Assembly: GCF_002949735.1 (NCBI RefSeq)
Contig: NZ_CP026681.1
Span: 4,990,001-5,054,000, forward strand
Direction: 5' to 3'
Origin: Nostoc sp. 'Peltigera membranacea cyanobiont' N6
GTDB lineage: Bacteria; Cyanobacteriota; Cyanobacteriia; Cyanobacteriales; Nostocaceae
DNA length: 64,000 nt
How positions within the stretch are numbered: the stretch's first letter is position 1; each line of letters begins with the position of its first letter. This document shows, piece by piece, positions 36,407-45,070 of this stretch. The position numbers and the translations under genes were made by a program. Below the pieces are notes generated by a model, which was not told the DNA's origin, made no database searches, and saw only the letters and a list, made by a program, of their open reading frames with translations.

Positions 36407-36487
36407 ATTGGGGACTGGGGACTGGGGACTGGGGATTGGGGACTGGGGACTGGGGACTGGGGACTGGGGATTGGGGATTGGGGACTG
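36407..36487. repeat. GGGGACT/GGGGATT heptamer tract
   Basis: About eleven tandem heptamers, GGGGACT mixed with GGGGATT, starting 6 bp after the stop of the 35532 gene; a CCCCTGCCCCC stretch follows near 36533-36552. Confidence 0.95.
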
Positions 36488-36576
36488 AGAAAAGTTTAGT
36501 GGAGCAGAAGGGAAAGAGGTAATTTTTACCCTGCCCCCTGCCCCCTGCCCCTCTGCCTCTTTTCAATGCCCAATGT

Positions 36577-37848
36577 CTAATATTTGAGCAGCAAATAATA
36601 TAGTGAACCATTACCGCCTGTGATGCCAGCGCGATCGCCTGCTAGTTTACCAGACCCCATGAAATAATCCACCCGGCCCGGGCCTTTGATGGCGCTTCCT
36701 GTATCTTGGTCAAGCACAAAGCGGCTGACAGTACGATTCTCTAGTTTGCCACGGGGAGCAGCATAGGGAAATGAGTTGTAAATCAGTGCTAGCGCTCCTG
36801 GAGGCATGAGAGACTTATCTGTAGCAATAGAACGTTCTGCTGTGACTGGCACATGAATACTGCCTGTAGCACCCGTTCCGCCAGTTTCTTGGAAGAAAAT
36901 AAATCGTTCCCAGCGCGGCAGATAATTACTCAACTCGTGGGGTTTTTGCCGGAAATAAGCAATCATCCGTGGCAGTGTCAATCCATTGAGTGGCATTTTG
37001 CCATCTTTGGCTAGTTCTTTGCCGATACTAGTCCAAGGGTAATCAGTTCCACCTGCATAGCCAATTGATGTTGTTTTGCCATTAGTTAATTTAATTTGGG
37101 CAGAACCTTGGATATGTACCATGTATGCGTCGAGGCGATCGCGGAACCAAAGCAGTTCTAAACCGTGTAACTTGCTCTTATTCCCTTTTAAACCATCCTT
37201 CCCTTCCAAATCAACTCGTTTTGGATGGGGTTTAGGCCATTGGCTGAAATCAGGTGGTAGCCGATAAAGGGGATACTTGTATATTGCAGTCCTGACACGG
37301 CTGGCGGTGTAAACAGGTTCGTAGTAAGCAGTGAATTTAACAGTACCCTTGCCATCGTTGCCTACAGACTGGTAAAAGACAAACTCTCGACGGACGGCGG
37401 CTTGTAATTGGTCTGCTGACTTAGAACTGACAACCAGTTGGCGGAAACGTAACAAACTCCTCCGGACGCGATCGAGGGTAATTTCCTTGACTGGATAATT
37501 TTGATATGCTGCGATCGCGTCACCCTTTGTTAGGTAGAGCAGACTGTTATCAATGGAAGCCAATAGCGCTTTGCGATCGCCTCCGGTAAGCGAAGCACCT
37601 GTTCTACCCCAAATTTGATCGTCCCAACCCAAGCAAGTCTGCCGGAGTGGACAATCGCTTCCAATGGCGATTGGTTTTAGCGGCGGCGTTATCTCAGGAG
37701 TAATTGGTATTGGTATAGGTGAGAGTTCGGGAGTAGTCGGTATTGGCAACGGTAGTAAGTTAGGAACCTGAGCAACAGCCGACCAAAGAGGATTTATAAG
37801 GGCGATTCCCAGACTCAAGGAAAGGAAAGCAAGGGTTTTTCTCATCAT
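36577..37848 (-). CDS. MltA-type lytic murein transglycosylase
   Basis: 423 residues: an N-terminal signal peptide (RKTLAFLSLSLGIALINPLWSAVAQ), a Pro/Ile-rich linker (PIPTTPELSPIPIPITPEITPPL), then an MltA domain (GTVKFTAYYEPVYTASRVRTAIYKYPLY) and a C-terminal 3D domain (RFVLDQDTGSAIKGPGRVDYFMGSGKLAGDRAG) carrying the conserved aspartates. MltA enzymes cleave the glycan strand of peptidoglycan to 1,6-anhydromuropeptides in the periplasm. It is directly downstream of the small gene ending at 37849 (stop and start abut), so the two are translated from one message. C-terminus is normal in length. Confidence 0.93.
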   Translation of the reverse strand: MMRKTLAFLSLSLGIALINPLWSAVAQVPNLLPLPIPTTPELSPIPIPITPEITPPLKPIAIGSDCPLRQTCLGWDDQIWGRTGASLTGGDRKALLASIDNSLLYLTKGDAIAAYQNYPVKEITLDRVRRSLLRFRQLVVSSKSADQLQAAVRREFVFYQSVGNDGKGTVKFTAYYEPVYTASRVRTAIYKYPLYRLPPDFSQWPKPHPKRVDLEGKDGLKGNKSKLHGLELLWFRDRLDAYMVHIQGSAQIKLTNGKTTSIGYAGGTDYPWTSIGKELAKDGKMPLNGLTLPRMIAYFRQKPHELSNYLPRWERFIFFQETGGTGATGSIHVPVTAERSIATDKSLMPPGALALIYNSFPYAAPRGKLENRTVSRFVLDQDTGSAIKGPGRVDYFMGSGKLAGDRAGITGGNGSLYYLLLKY

Positions 37849-38103
37849 TTAGTTGAATCTTTCAACACTGGAACTAAAAACGGGTTCTACCCGGATTGCT
37901 ACAACCCGAGAAGGGCGGATTACCATATATTCCCCTTGAATATTTTTGATCGGCACGCTAATAAAGTCATTAGAAGCAGATTTTGGCACAAGTTCGCCGC
38001 TATACCACTTCTGAAACTCTTGAATAGTAGGAAAACGTACTTCTTCCCGGTGGCCGCTTTCCAGTAGGAGGTAGACGGAATATTCATTTGGAGTTCTAGC
38101 CAT
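37849..38103 (-). CDS. small conserved-looking hypothetical protein upstream of mltA-like gene
   Basis: 84 residues from the ATG at 38103 (MARTPNEYSVYLLLESGHREEV); the in-frame ATG at 38127 adds MFFKWFNL and is less likely. The sequence ...RFPTIQEFQKWYSGELVPKSASNDFISVPIKNIQGEYMVIRPSRVVAIRVEPVF looks like a compact beta-rich domain. The stop codon touches the ATG of the transglycosylase, so the two are one operon and probably translationally coupled. No named family recognised. Confidence 0.7.
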   Translation of the reverse strand: MARTPNEYSVYLLLESGHREEVRFPTIQEFQKWYSGELVPKSASNDFISVPIKNIQGEYMVIRPSRVVAIRVEPVFSSSVERFN

Positions 38104-38595
38104 AAGATTGAACCATTTAAAAAACATTCAACCCATTGTTAACCACGTAACCCCCGAATGAAAAGGGTAAGCATACGGGAGCAGGAAGCAGAAAAATAAT
38201 TAATGCCCAATGCCCCCTCATGAGTGCTGAGTCTTGTTAGCGTTAGCAGGGCGTTTAGCCCGTGCTGAGTAGGGAATCTTATTCTTGACTCAGAACTCAG
38301 AACTGTTTTGCCCAACACCCAATACTTATTCACTTTTACTTCAACCTAGACGGCTAATCTTTTAAGCAGTTCCTCAATTTGGGCCGGAAGATATTGGTAT
38401 TTCGATGTCAGCAGGGTATTTCTCAAATCTGCCTGACGATGATGACGGTGAGTATAGCCAATAGCTGTGACAGATTGCTGTTAATTTTCAGGGTAGCTGC
38501 TTTGTCTGTAGCCTGTGTAGATATGGTGGCGCGATATACCAATAAAGTTATCTGTTGCCAGATGTTCGAGTCTGCACCAAAACTATTTCCAGGAA
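38104..38595. other. intergenic, no gene recognised
   Basis: About 490 bp holding short repeat scraps (AATGCCC, TTAGCGTTAGCAGGGCG) and no supported coding sequence. A 96-residue plus-strand frame overlaps the next gene antisense and has no recognisable features. Confidence 0.45.
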
Positions 38596-39249
38596 TTATT
38601 CATCAGCAGAACGTTCAAAGACTACTGAAAGATTATTTGCTGGCATTTGGTAAATCTGTTTCAAGATGAAATGTTCTGCCTTAGCTGCTGCTACTACATC
38701 ATCTAAGTTCCGCACACCCCATTCTTGGTTTTGCCCATGTAAATATTCGTCAAAAGCTGCATTACTCGCTGCTGTATGTTTTCCACCTTGTTTAAAAGGC
38801 CCATATAAATAGAGGATTCCTCCTGCTGTTAAGATCCGACCTGCCCCTGCCATTAGTCCTAGACAAGCTGACCACGGTGAAATGTGAATCATATTAATGT
38901 TGACGATGGCGACTATTGGCTCCAGATTCAGCCTCTGAGTCACTGCCTCTTTCTCCACTGCCCAAACTGGTTCTCTAACATCTAGCTCAATCGGTGCATA
39001 AACGTTATCGCATACGTTGTGTTCAGTCCATGCAATAATGCTGGCTCGTAATTCTAAATTTACATCTGTCGGTAGCCACTGACAATCCCTGAGCCTAGAC
39101 GCAAAAAAGACTGCGTGTTCACCAGTACCACTTGCTATTTCTAAAATAGTTCCACTCTGAGGCAATACCTGCAAAAGTATTTCTAGAATTGGTTCGCGAT
39201 TGCGCTCAGTTGCTGGGGCGTATTGTCTTGCGTCTTGTGGTGTCACCAT
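38596..39249 (-). CDS. DUF938-family SAM-dependent methyltransferase-like protein
   Basis: 217 residues. Starts MVTPQDARQYAPATERNREPILEIL, the typical DUF938 N-terminus, followed by the SAM-binding motif I ILEIASGTGEHAVFFA, the acidic strand end LPTDVN, and IVNINMIHISPWSACLGLMAGAGRIL plus GGILYLYGPFKQGGKHTA, all family landmarks. The fold is a class I methyltransferase; substrate unknown. Stands alone on the minus strand. Confidence 0.93.
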   Translation of the reverse strand: MVTPQDARQYAPATERNREPILEILLQVLPQSGTILEIASGTGEHAVFFASRLRDCQWLPTDVNLELRASIIAWTEHNVCDNVYAPIELDVREPVWAVEKEAVTQRLNLEPIVAIVNINMIHISPWSACLGLMAGAGRILTAGGILYLYGPFKQGGKHTAASNAAFDEYLHGQNQEWGVRNLDDVVAAAKAEHFILKQIYQMPANNLSVVFERSADE

Positions 39250-39653
39250 TAATGAATTCAGCCTGTTCGCTTATATCCCCCGAATTCTATGAGACTGTTA
39301 GTCAATTCACAAGGGGTGGGGTATTTACCAAATGCTTATACCATTTCTGTATGAAGGTGCGCCGATCTATATGAGGAACGAACCGAAAGGACGCAAAGGG
39401 CACAAAGAAAGAAATAAGAAGCAAAGGAAATTTGGCGTAGCTTCACAAAAAATGGCATTAGTACAGTATTTGATTAATTCGTAGCGAATTAAATTTGGCA
39501 ATATCCGACATTGTTAATGCTACGTTCTTACGCAAAGTTGTACTTAGTACTTGGTATTATTCTTACTCAGCACTGTAAAAGCAGGCATAGGTTTCAATAT
39601 TTAAGTTAGTTAGGCGGTTAGTACATGAGATGAGTAGTCGAACTCGCGTTACT
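39250..39653. other. intergenic, no gene recognised
   Basis: About 400 bp between the methyltransferase and LysR genes. Contains AAGGACGCAAAGGGCACAAAG, a common short intergenic motif in Nostoc. Nothing coding seen. Confidence 0.45.
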
Positions 39654-40634
39654 TTAAATAATCGATATATTATGTTGATGTGAACTATCTAACATAGACG
39701 ATATCAACATTTGTTCAAATACTTTGGAAAGAGCAGTTTGAAAACGCTGACGATGCTTGAGTTTGAAAAAAGGTCTAACTATTTCTGCGTAGGCATAGCC
39801 TGCCGTAGGCATCGCACCTTTACCCTCTCTATTATCAATGACTCGAATTGCCCGCAGGGTTCCTAGTTGTATTTCTTTTTTTACCATTAACTCAGAAATT
39901 CCGATCGCACCGACACCATCTTCGATCGCTGCTTTTGTCATCTCCCCACTATTGAACACTAAAATTACATCTAGTTCGCTGAGATTGATTCCCCAATTTA
40001 GTAAAGCTTCTTCAAACCTTTGCTGGGTTCCAGAACCTGGTTCTCGCATCACCCAAACAGTTTTAGTCAATTGGCTTAGGTCGATTTCTCCCCACTCAAA
40101 CCAAGGATGTTTTTGACCGACGACAATTTGCAAGCGATCGCTCCCTACTATTTCATACTCTAGAGTACTCTGGAGGGCTGGCTTGATATCTCCTTCTACC
40201 AAACCTAAATCAAACTGTCCTGTGGCCGTTCCGAGACAAATATCCTCTGTATTGGCAAGGCTACAGTCAATCTGGATACCGGGATATAGGCTCTTAAACT
40301 CACTAATCTTACTTGGTAGCCAGTAGTTACCAATTGTCAGACTCGATCCTAATTTCAATTCACCCCGTTGCAGATTGTTCAATTCTCGCAATCCCCTTTC
40401 TGTTAAGGAAACTTGATCGAGAATTTTCTGCGCTTCCACTTGCAGTAATTTACCTGCTTCAGCAATCTCGATATGGCGACCAATCCGATGGAATAGCTTC
40501 ACACCATATTCTTGCTCTAAGTTGTGGATTGCTGCACTGACGGCAGGTTGTGTAATATAAAGCTCCTCGGCGGCGCGAGTAAAGTGTAAGTGCTGCGCCA
40601 CAGCTAGAAAGATTTTTAGCTGTTCAAGCGTCAT
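39654..40634 (-). CDS. LysR-family transcriptional regulator
   Basis: 326 residues from the ATG at 40634 (MTLEQLKIFLAVAQHLHFTRAAEELYITQPAVSAAI, a classic winged HTH). Next the linker helix and the periplasmic-binding-like effector domain (GELKLGSSLTIGNYWLPSKISEF; GLVEGDIK; GEMTKAAIEDGVGAIGISE). It is divergent from the CadD-like transporter gene, 215 bp apart, the usual arrangement for a LysR regulator and its target. Near the C-terminus 39780-39824 encodes KGAMPTAGYAYAE, which is a GTAGGCATAGCCTGCCGTAGGCAT repeat read in frame, so the gene carries a small repeat insertion. Effector unknown. Confidence 0.93.
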   Translation of the reverse strand: MTLEQLKIFLAVAQHLHFTRAAEELYITQPAVSAAIHNLEQEYGVKLFHRIGRHIEIAEAGKLLQVEAQKILDQVSLTERGLRELNNLQRGELKLGSSLTIGNYWLPSKISEFKSLYPGIQIDCSLANTEDICLGTATGQFDLGLVEGDIKPALQSTLEYEIVGSDRLQIVVGQKHPWFEWGEIDLSQLTKTVWVMREPGSGTQQRFEEALLNWGINLSELDVILVFNSGEMTKAAIEDGVGAIGISELMVKKEIQLGTLRAIRVIDNREGKGAMPTAGYAYAEIVRPFFKLKHRQRFQTALSKVFEQMLISSMLDSSHQHNISII

Positions 40635-40643
40635 TCCTGCCAT

Positions 40644-40849
40644 TTATGGTATCCCTACAACTTGGTGTCAAAATTATAATCACTTTCATTTATCATTTTG
40701 ACAAACAAAAGCATTTGATTCTATCGGTTAGTTTGACTAAAGTATAAATCAAGGCTTCGGCACGGACTCAAACGGCCAACTAGAAAGCAGGGGACAGGGG
40801 GAAATAACCAACGCCCAATTCCCAAGCATGAAAATAAGGACTTCCACAA
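40644..40849. promoter_or_regulatory. divergent LysR / transporter control region
   Basis: Contains TTGATT (about 40716-40721) and AATCAA (about 40747-40752) as inverted arms around a TTGACTAAAGTATAAAT promoter-like stretch. Likely holds both promoters and the LysR operator, by arrangement rather than a proven motif. Confidence 0.4.
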
Positions 40850-41560
40850 ATGAGCGATTTAGTAACTGCAATTACCACAGGGATTACCGCATTCACTGCC
40901 ACCAACATCGATGATATTGTCATTCTGACGTTGCTTTTTTCACAAATAAGTAAAACGTTTCGCAGTCGTCACATCCTCGCTGGTCAGTATCTCGGTTTTG
41001 CTGCATTGATCGTTGCTAGCCTTCCCGGTTTTTTCGGTGGAATGATTATACCGCAGGACTGGATTAGACTACTTGGTTTAATGCCAATAATCATTGGTGT
41101 CAGTGGTTTACTAAAACGCCAAGAGGATTCAGCAGAGGAAGCCGAAGAAGAAACCGAGCCGTCTTGTCCCTCTATAGTTAGTAGTTTTCTCTCTCCGCAA
41201 ACTTGCAACGTAGCGGCGATCGCTTTTGCCAATGGTAGTGATAATATCAGTGTCTACGTACCTCTGTTTGCCAACTCGGAATTAGATAGTCTGCTAATTA
41301 TCCTAAGTGTATTCTTCTCGCTAGTGGGTGTATGGTGTTACACCGCTTACAAGTTAACCTACTTACCTGCGATCGCAAACTTCTTAACTGAAAATGGCAA
41401 CACTTTTGTGCCTTGTATCTTAATTGGATTGGGTGTGTTTATTGTCACAGAAAATGTTACCTGGACTCTTTTATCTGTAGTTTCTAGTTATATATTCTCA
41501 TTAATTTTAAGTTTCAATACTCATTCATCGAGTCAAGAACAAGAAAAACTAAGTATCTAG
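40850..41560 (+). CDS. CadD-family (cadmium resistance-type) transporter
   Basis: 236 residues with about six membrane helices. Starts TAITTGITAFTATNIDDIVILTLLFSQ, and has the ANGSDNISVYVPLFANS repeat of the motif; these two paired ATNIDDI/ANGSDNI signatures characterise the cadmium resistance transporter family (LysE superfamily). An acidic loop (QEDSAEEAEEETEPSC) lies between helices 3 and 4. It probably exports a divalent cation or a small metabolite; cadmium is a family label only. Divergent from the LysR gene and followed by two same-strand genes, possibly one operon. Confidence 0.9.
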   Translation: MSDLVTAITTGITAFTATNIDDIVILTLLFSQISKTFRSRHILAGQYLGFAALIVASLPGFFGGMIIPQDWIRLLGLMPIIIGVSGLLKRQEDSAEEAEEETEPSCPSIVSSFLSPQTCNVAAIAFANGSDNISVYVPLFANSELDSLLIILSVFFSLVGVWCYTAYKLTYLPAIANFLTENGNTFVPCILIGLGVFIVTENVTWTLLSVVSSYIFSLILSFNTHSSSQEQEKLSI

Positions 41561-41639
41561 AAAGAGGTACATGATGAATTTTCTCGCCAAAATGAATTTA
41601 AAACGACAAAATATCTTACCCATCAACAGGAATCAAAAC

Positions 41640-42302
41640 ATGAAAGTCTGGAAATCTCTGCTAATTCTCTTAATGATTTTTGCCAATCTCGCCTTTGCTC
41701 AACCATCTTTTGCTGACAGACCAAAATTTAGCAAAAACCCTGATTACATCGAAGTTACTAAAGCTCTTAACGAATTGTCTCAGACAAAAGATACCCAAAC
41801 TCAAGTTGAAGGTTTGACAGCAGAAGAAATTCAAACGAGAACTGAGGAATTAACACTGCAAAAATATGCATTAGAGACGGGAATCAACTGGGGTAAATGC
41901 GAAAATCAAACAGGTAAGACCATCGCAGTATACGGCAAAAGACCAAATGATGAAGACAATGAAGATGCCGTATACGACAATGGTCTGTATTTTCTAGCTA
42001 ATGGTCAGTCTACAAAAAACAACTGGGATTGTGATGGCATTTATCTACCGACTAATGTCAAGGTAGCTGATTTCACTTCTAGTCCTAATGGGAAAGGTGA
42101 AAAATTGACAGGGCCTGTGGCTCTAAAGATCCTTGATGGAACTCAGTTGGTTGTTAAGACAAATCCAGATACTGCTGCGATTGAATTGAATGTTCCAACA
42201 GTGAAAGTTCTTAACAGCAGTAAAGCTAACTGGTTTATCCCAGAGATATCGCAAGATATCATTGATACACGAGTTCCTAATGCGCCTAGCAATAAGTCTT
42301 GA
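41640..42302 (+). CDS. exported hypothetical protein next to CadD-like transporter
   Basis: 220 residues from the ATG at 41640 (MKVWKSLLILLMIFANLAFAQPSFA), which begins a clear signal peptide; an upstream ATG at 41571 adds 23 charged residues and would bury it. The mature part has no named domain that I recognise; it is rich in Asn/Lys/Asp and contains GINWGKCENQTGKTIAVYGKRPNDEDNE and a KNNWDCDGIYLPTNV segment with two Cys. It lies 79 bp downstream of the transporter. Possibly periplasmic; function unknown. Confidence 0.75.
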   Translation: MKVWKSLLILLMIFANLAFAQPSFADRPKFSKNPDYIEVTKALNELSQTKDTQTQVEGLTAEEIQTRTEELTLQKYALETGINWGKCENQTGKTIAVYGKRPNDEDNEDAVYDNGLYFLANGQSTKNNWDCDGIYLPTNVKVADFTSSPNGKGEKLTGPVALKILDGTQLVVKTNPDTAAIELNVPTVKVLNSSKANWFIPEISQDIIDTRVPNAPSNKS

Positions 42303-42667
42303 AATACAACTGCATAGGCTATTTTTGAATAATTGCTCCCAATCTCAACAGAGTAACAGCCAAAATTAGAGAAGAAACCTGACTTGCACTGGTGAAAAAT
42401 CTCTCTGATTCTTGGCTGTTTTTTATGCCCCTTGTTACTCACAGTTTTTCTATATCATCAATTACGAATTACGAATTACGAATTATCCTGTCAGGCTTGT
42501 TTTATTTCGATATCTGCATTAAAATTAATTTTGAAAAAATGTACAATCACAATAAGCATATTTCAATAGCGCAACTATTGCGCTCGGTGCGAGTCATCAG
42601 GAAAGAGATTTCCTACTACCTTCGCATTTTTTTGATAAGAGCCGCTTTGGGGATAAGGGTGTTGTTG
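42303..42667. other. intergenic with ATTACGA heptamers
   Basis: Contains three tandem ATTACGA units at 42461-42481 and a stretch of out-of-frame hydrophobic coding that I treat as non-genic. The following gene could in principle start upstream (ATG at 42392 or 42539), but the family start is at 42668. Confidence 0.5.
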
Positions 42668-43096
42668 ATGCAGTTAAAATTGAAATCTACAGAAGAAGAT
42701 AAAGATAAAAAAAAGCCAGGACGACTCAATCCGTCCCGAATCCGAGATCACTTGGCAAATGAGCGAACCTATCTGGCTTGGATGCGGACAGGGATCGCTC
42801 TTTTAGGTTTTGGTGTCGTCATTGTGCGTTTGCGTGCCTTCCAAGTACCTTTGATACCCCGTCCTGGCAATGGCTGGAAGTTAGGTTTAGTCTTCTCGTT
42901 GGTGGGTTTAATCACAGTCTGGCTCTCAACAGCCCACTATTTTGCAGTCCGTCGTGATATCGAAGAAGATACTTATGAACCAACAGACCGATGGGTGTTA
43001 TTGTTCAGTCTTGCTGTGATGATTCTCGGAGCTGGAGTAATCTATTTTGTTTTTACAACTTCTTTAGATCCATCAAGTCCACTGATCCCTGAGTGA
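42668..43096 (+). CDS. DUF202 (YidH-like) membrane protein
   Basis: 142 residues from the ATG at 42668, preceded by an AAGGG-type ribosome site. The DUF202 signature is seen in RIRDHLANERTYLAWMRTGIALLGFGVVIVRL, followed by two further helices (KLGLVFSLVGLITVWLSTAHYF; WVLLFSLAVMILGAGVIYFVF), the usual three-helix topology. DUF202 proteins are small plasma-membrane proteins of unknown function. The frame stays open upstream to 42392, but the extra residues are repeat-derived and unlike the family. Possibly part of the transporter cluster. Confidence 0.85.
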   Translation: MQLKLKSTEEDKDKKKPGRLNPSRIRDHLANERTYLAWMRTGIALLGFGVVIVRLRAFQVPLIPRPGNGWKLGLVFSLVGLITVWLSTAHYFAVRRDIEEDTYEPTDRWVLLFSLAVMILGAGVIYFVFTTSLDPSSPLIPE

Positions 43097-43155
43097 TGGT
43101 AAGTAGGTAGGCATAATTAAACTTACCAGCACCCTTCATGCCTAGCTACTGATTT

Positions 43156-43878
43156 TCAAAATCGCACTTTATACAATTGAAATAATTCCCCTAATTTCTG
43201 CGTTACTACTTTCGCACCAGCCGCCTTAATGGTTTTTTCCCACTCAGCTACAGGCTCTAAAAACACCTCAGCCCCCAAATAGGTTTCCAGAACAGCCCAA
43301 TCTTCTGCTAAAGGTTGTTCTGGATTGAGGATGTCAAATACAAAATGTCCACCTGGTTTTAAGACTCGCTTAACTTCTGCCAGTACTGCATTCCAGTATT
43401 CTAGTGGAAAATAGCAGCTAAATCCTGTTGCGATCGCTAGATCAAACTGCTCTGGTGAATAGTTTAACTGATGGGCTGCTCCCAACTCAACACCTTTGAA
43501 CAGCTTGGAATTCAACTGTGGCCCGCGAGAATTAAGGGTATCACGTGCCACGTTACTGATTTCTTGCCCATGAAAAAATGCTTGCCAATCCCGCCAAGGA
43601 TAGATTAAAAAGCTGATACCACAGCCAATATCTATACAGTGCTGGTTTTTTTGAGGTTGAGCAACTTCCCAAAAAGGGGAAGCAATTCTCCCTGCAAAAC
43701 TACCTCCAATCCACTCACGGAATATCGGCATCGCCTGAACTTCGGTTGGGAGTTCAAAGGTTTCACCTTGATACTCTCGGTTAAAGCGATAGGCTATTTG
43801 GGCTAATCTTTCGTCCCAATTGGTTGATTTGGCTGAAGTAAAGAGATTTTGGAACTGCGAATCAGACTTTTTAGACAT
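43156..43878 (-). CDS. class I SAM-dependent methyltransferase
   Basis: 240 residues from the ATG at 43878 (MSKKSDSQFQNLF); the frame continues upstream to 44037 only by reading through a dispersed repeat, and I reject that extension. Motif I is CIDIGCGISFLIYPW, with later EQFDLAIATGFSCYFPLEYWNAVLAEVKRVLKPGGHFVFDIL, the standard core of a Methyltransf_11/25 enzyme. The N-terminal LAQIAYRFNREYQGETFELPTEVQAMPIF segment recurs in cyanobacterial homologues. Substrate unknown. The MITE-like copy C sits just before it and could supply its promoter. Confidence 0.88.
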   Translation of the reverse strand: MSKKSDSQFQNLFTSAKSTNWDERLAQIAYRFNREYQGETFELPTEVQAMPIFREWIGGSFAGRIASPFWEVAQPQKNQHCIDIGCGISFLIYPWRDWQAFFHGQEISNVARDTLNSRGPQLNSKLFKGVELGAAHQLNYSPEQFDLAIATGFSCYFPLEYWNAVLAEVKRVLKPGGHFVFDILNPEQPLAEDWAVLETYLGAEVFLEPVAEWEKTIKAAGAKVVTQKLGELFQLYKVRF

Positions 43879-43951
43879 TAGGTTTTTGCTACTCTTTCTC
43901 AGAATTGTAGTCAAATTCGCTTTGTGATGTCTGTTGCGTCTGGGCGTAACT

Positions 43952-44157
43952 ATAGGAATCCGGTTTGATTTGGAGAAAAAATCCGTAGGGGAGGCAGGCG
44001 TGTGGGCGGGTTTCCCGACTTGGGCGGGTAGCGTCACTGGCGTTATGTTAGCACGGAGAGTACGGCACTAAACCCTCGATAATGGTACGTTACGAACTTC
44101 ATTCTTACACACCCGACAATACCTAATTTTGTTCAAAAATCAAATAGGAGTTTTATA
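43952..44157. mobile_element. dispersed MITE-like element, copy C
   Basis: Left end ATAGGAATCCGGTTTGATTT matches copies A and B; the right end AAAAATCAAATAGGAGTTTTAT is a diverged inverted partner. The shared GAGTACGGCACTAAACCC and GTACGTTACGAACTTC parts are present. The interior carries a private GTGTGGGCGGGTTTCCCGAC insert. Confidence 0.75.
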
Positions 44158-44393
44158 TAAGGCAAGTTGGTTTTCTAGGTTATTTACCAGAGTGGGGTTG
44201 AATAAATGGCTAAGTTTGAATTAGAATCAAAGAGAAAAGTTTGGCTTTTTAACAAAATAAAGTATTGCGAAGTTATCTGAATATATATTGCGTATCTTCT
44301 CGATATATTGAGGATTAGTGTCAGTCAATAATATCAGCATTAAAGTATAGGTAGCACAATTAAAGCGACTCAAAAATAAGGAGTCCAAATATT

Positions 44394-44543
44394 ATGGCTA
44401 TTTCCAAAATCCTTGCTAATATAACTCAGTATATTTCTGAAGCTGCAATGCGGATTTTTGGCCCTAATGATGATGCTTATCCTGATATTGGGGTACAACC
44501 TTTTACAGGTGAGCCTTATGATAAACATACAGATGATAACTAG
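44394..44543 (+). CDS. 49-residue small protein
   Basis: MAISKILANITQYISEAAMRIFGPNDDAYPDIGVQPFTGEPYDKHTDDN: a 20-residue amphipathic helix followed by a GPNDDAYPDIGVQPFTGEP motif. The start at 44394 has a good ribosome site (AAGGAG at 44378-44383). From memory, short proteins with the same helix plus GPNDDAYPxxGVQPFxGEP motif occur widely in cyanobacteria, but I cannot name a function. A strong hairpin at 44684-44723 follows. Shorter than most gene-finding cut-offs, hence easily lost. Confidence 0.75.
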   Translation: MAISKILANITQYISEAAMRIFGPNDDAYPDIGVQPFTGEPYDKHTDDN

Positions 44544-44683
44544 TAGGTGCTGATATAGCATTGATAGAGAATACGGGAGTCGAAATTCATAATTCAGCTT
44601 GGGCAGTGAGTAGGAGATTCAATCAACCATATAATTGAAAGCCATTAGATTGTAGATTTAGCTCTGTACTTAAACCCTTTTAT

Positions 44684-44723
44684 TTAAAAGTAGTGGCATA
44701 TTCCAATACGCCACTACTTTTAA
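44684..44723. terminator. 14-bp perfect hairpin TTAAAAGTAGTGGC
   Basis: Arms at 44684-44697 and 44710-44723 are exact inverted copies with a 12-base loop, preceded by CCCTTTTATT. With A/T-rich flanks on both sides it can terminate transcripts from either direction. Confidence 0.65.
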
Positions 44724-44774
44724 TTTGTGATGTATTCTAGATCGCGACGAATAGACATATTGCAAAATTAAATT

Positions 44775-44903
44775 AATTTCTTGCGGATGGCTTCCTAGTA
44801 GCCGGTTGATTTGCTCTACTAGCTCCATCTCATTACATATACCTGCGACTATACCGCAGTGGTTAATATCCTCTACTCTTATATCTAATGGTGATACTGT
44901 CAT
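44775..44903 (-). pseudogene. IS1634-type transposase N-terminal remnant (DUF4277)
   Basis: From the ATG at 44903 the frame reads MTVSPLDIRVEDINHCGIVAGICNEMELVEQINRLLGSHPQE, which is the DUF4277 start of IS1634-family transposases. Past HPQE the similarity ends and the frame runs through the adjacent hairpin, so only about 43 residues of an approximately 500-residue transposase remain. No terminal inverted repeats were located. Confidence 0.75.
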
Positions 44904-45070
44904 GCTTCTAAAGTGCAGCATTTAAGTCATTTTCAAAAATACAGTATTTACGATCGCACCTGCCGAAGGTGGGTTCCGGGGATTCTCTTTTTACTTTTTA
45001 ATTTGTGTGGAGAAAATGCGAAATTGAAGAAGAATTATGACTCCTGAATTCTGGTTTGATAAGCAGATTT

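Noticed and set aside
43879..44037. 53-residue N-terminal extension of the methyltransferase
   Set aside because: It is translated repeat sequence (MITE-like copy C); homology to methyltransferases begins near 43878.
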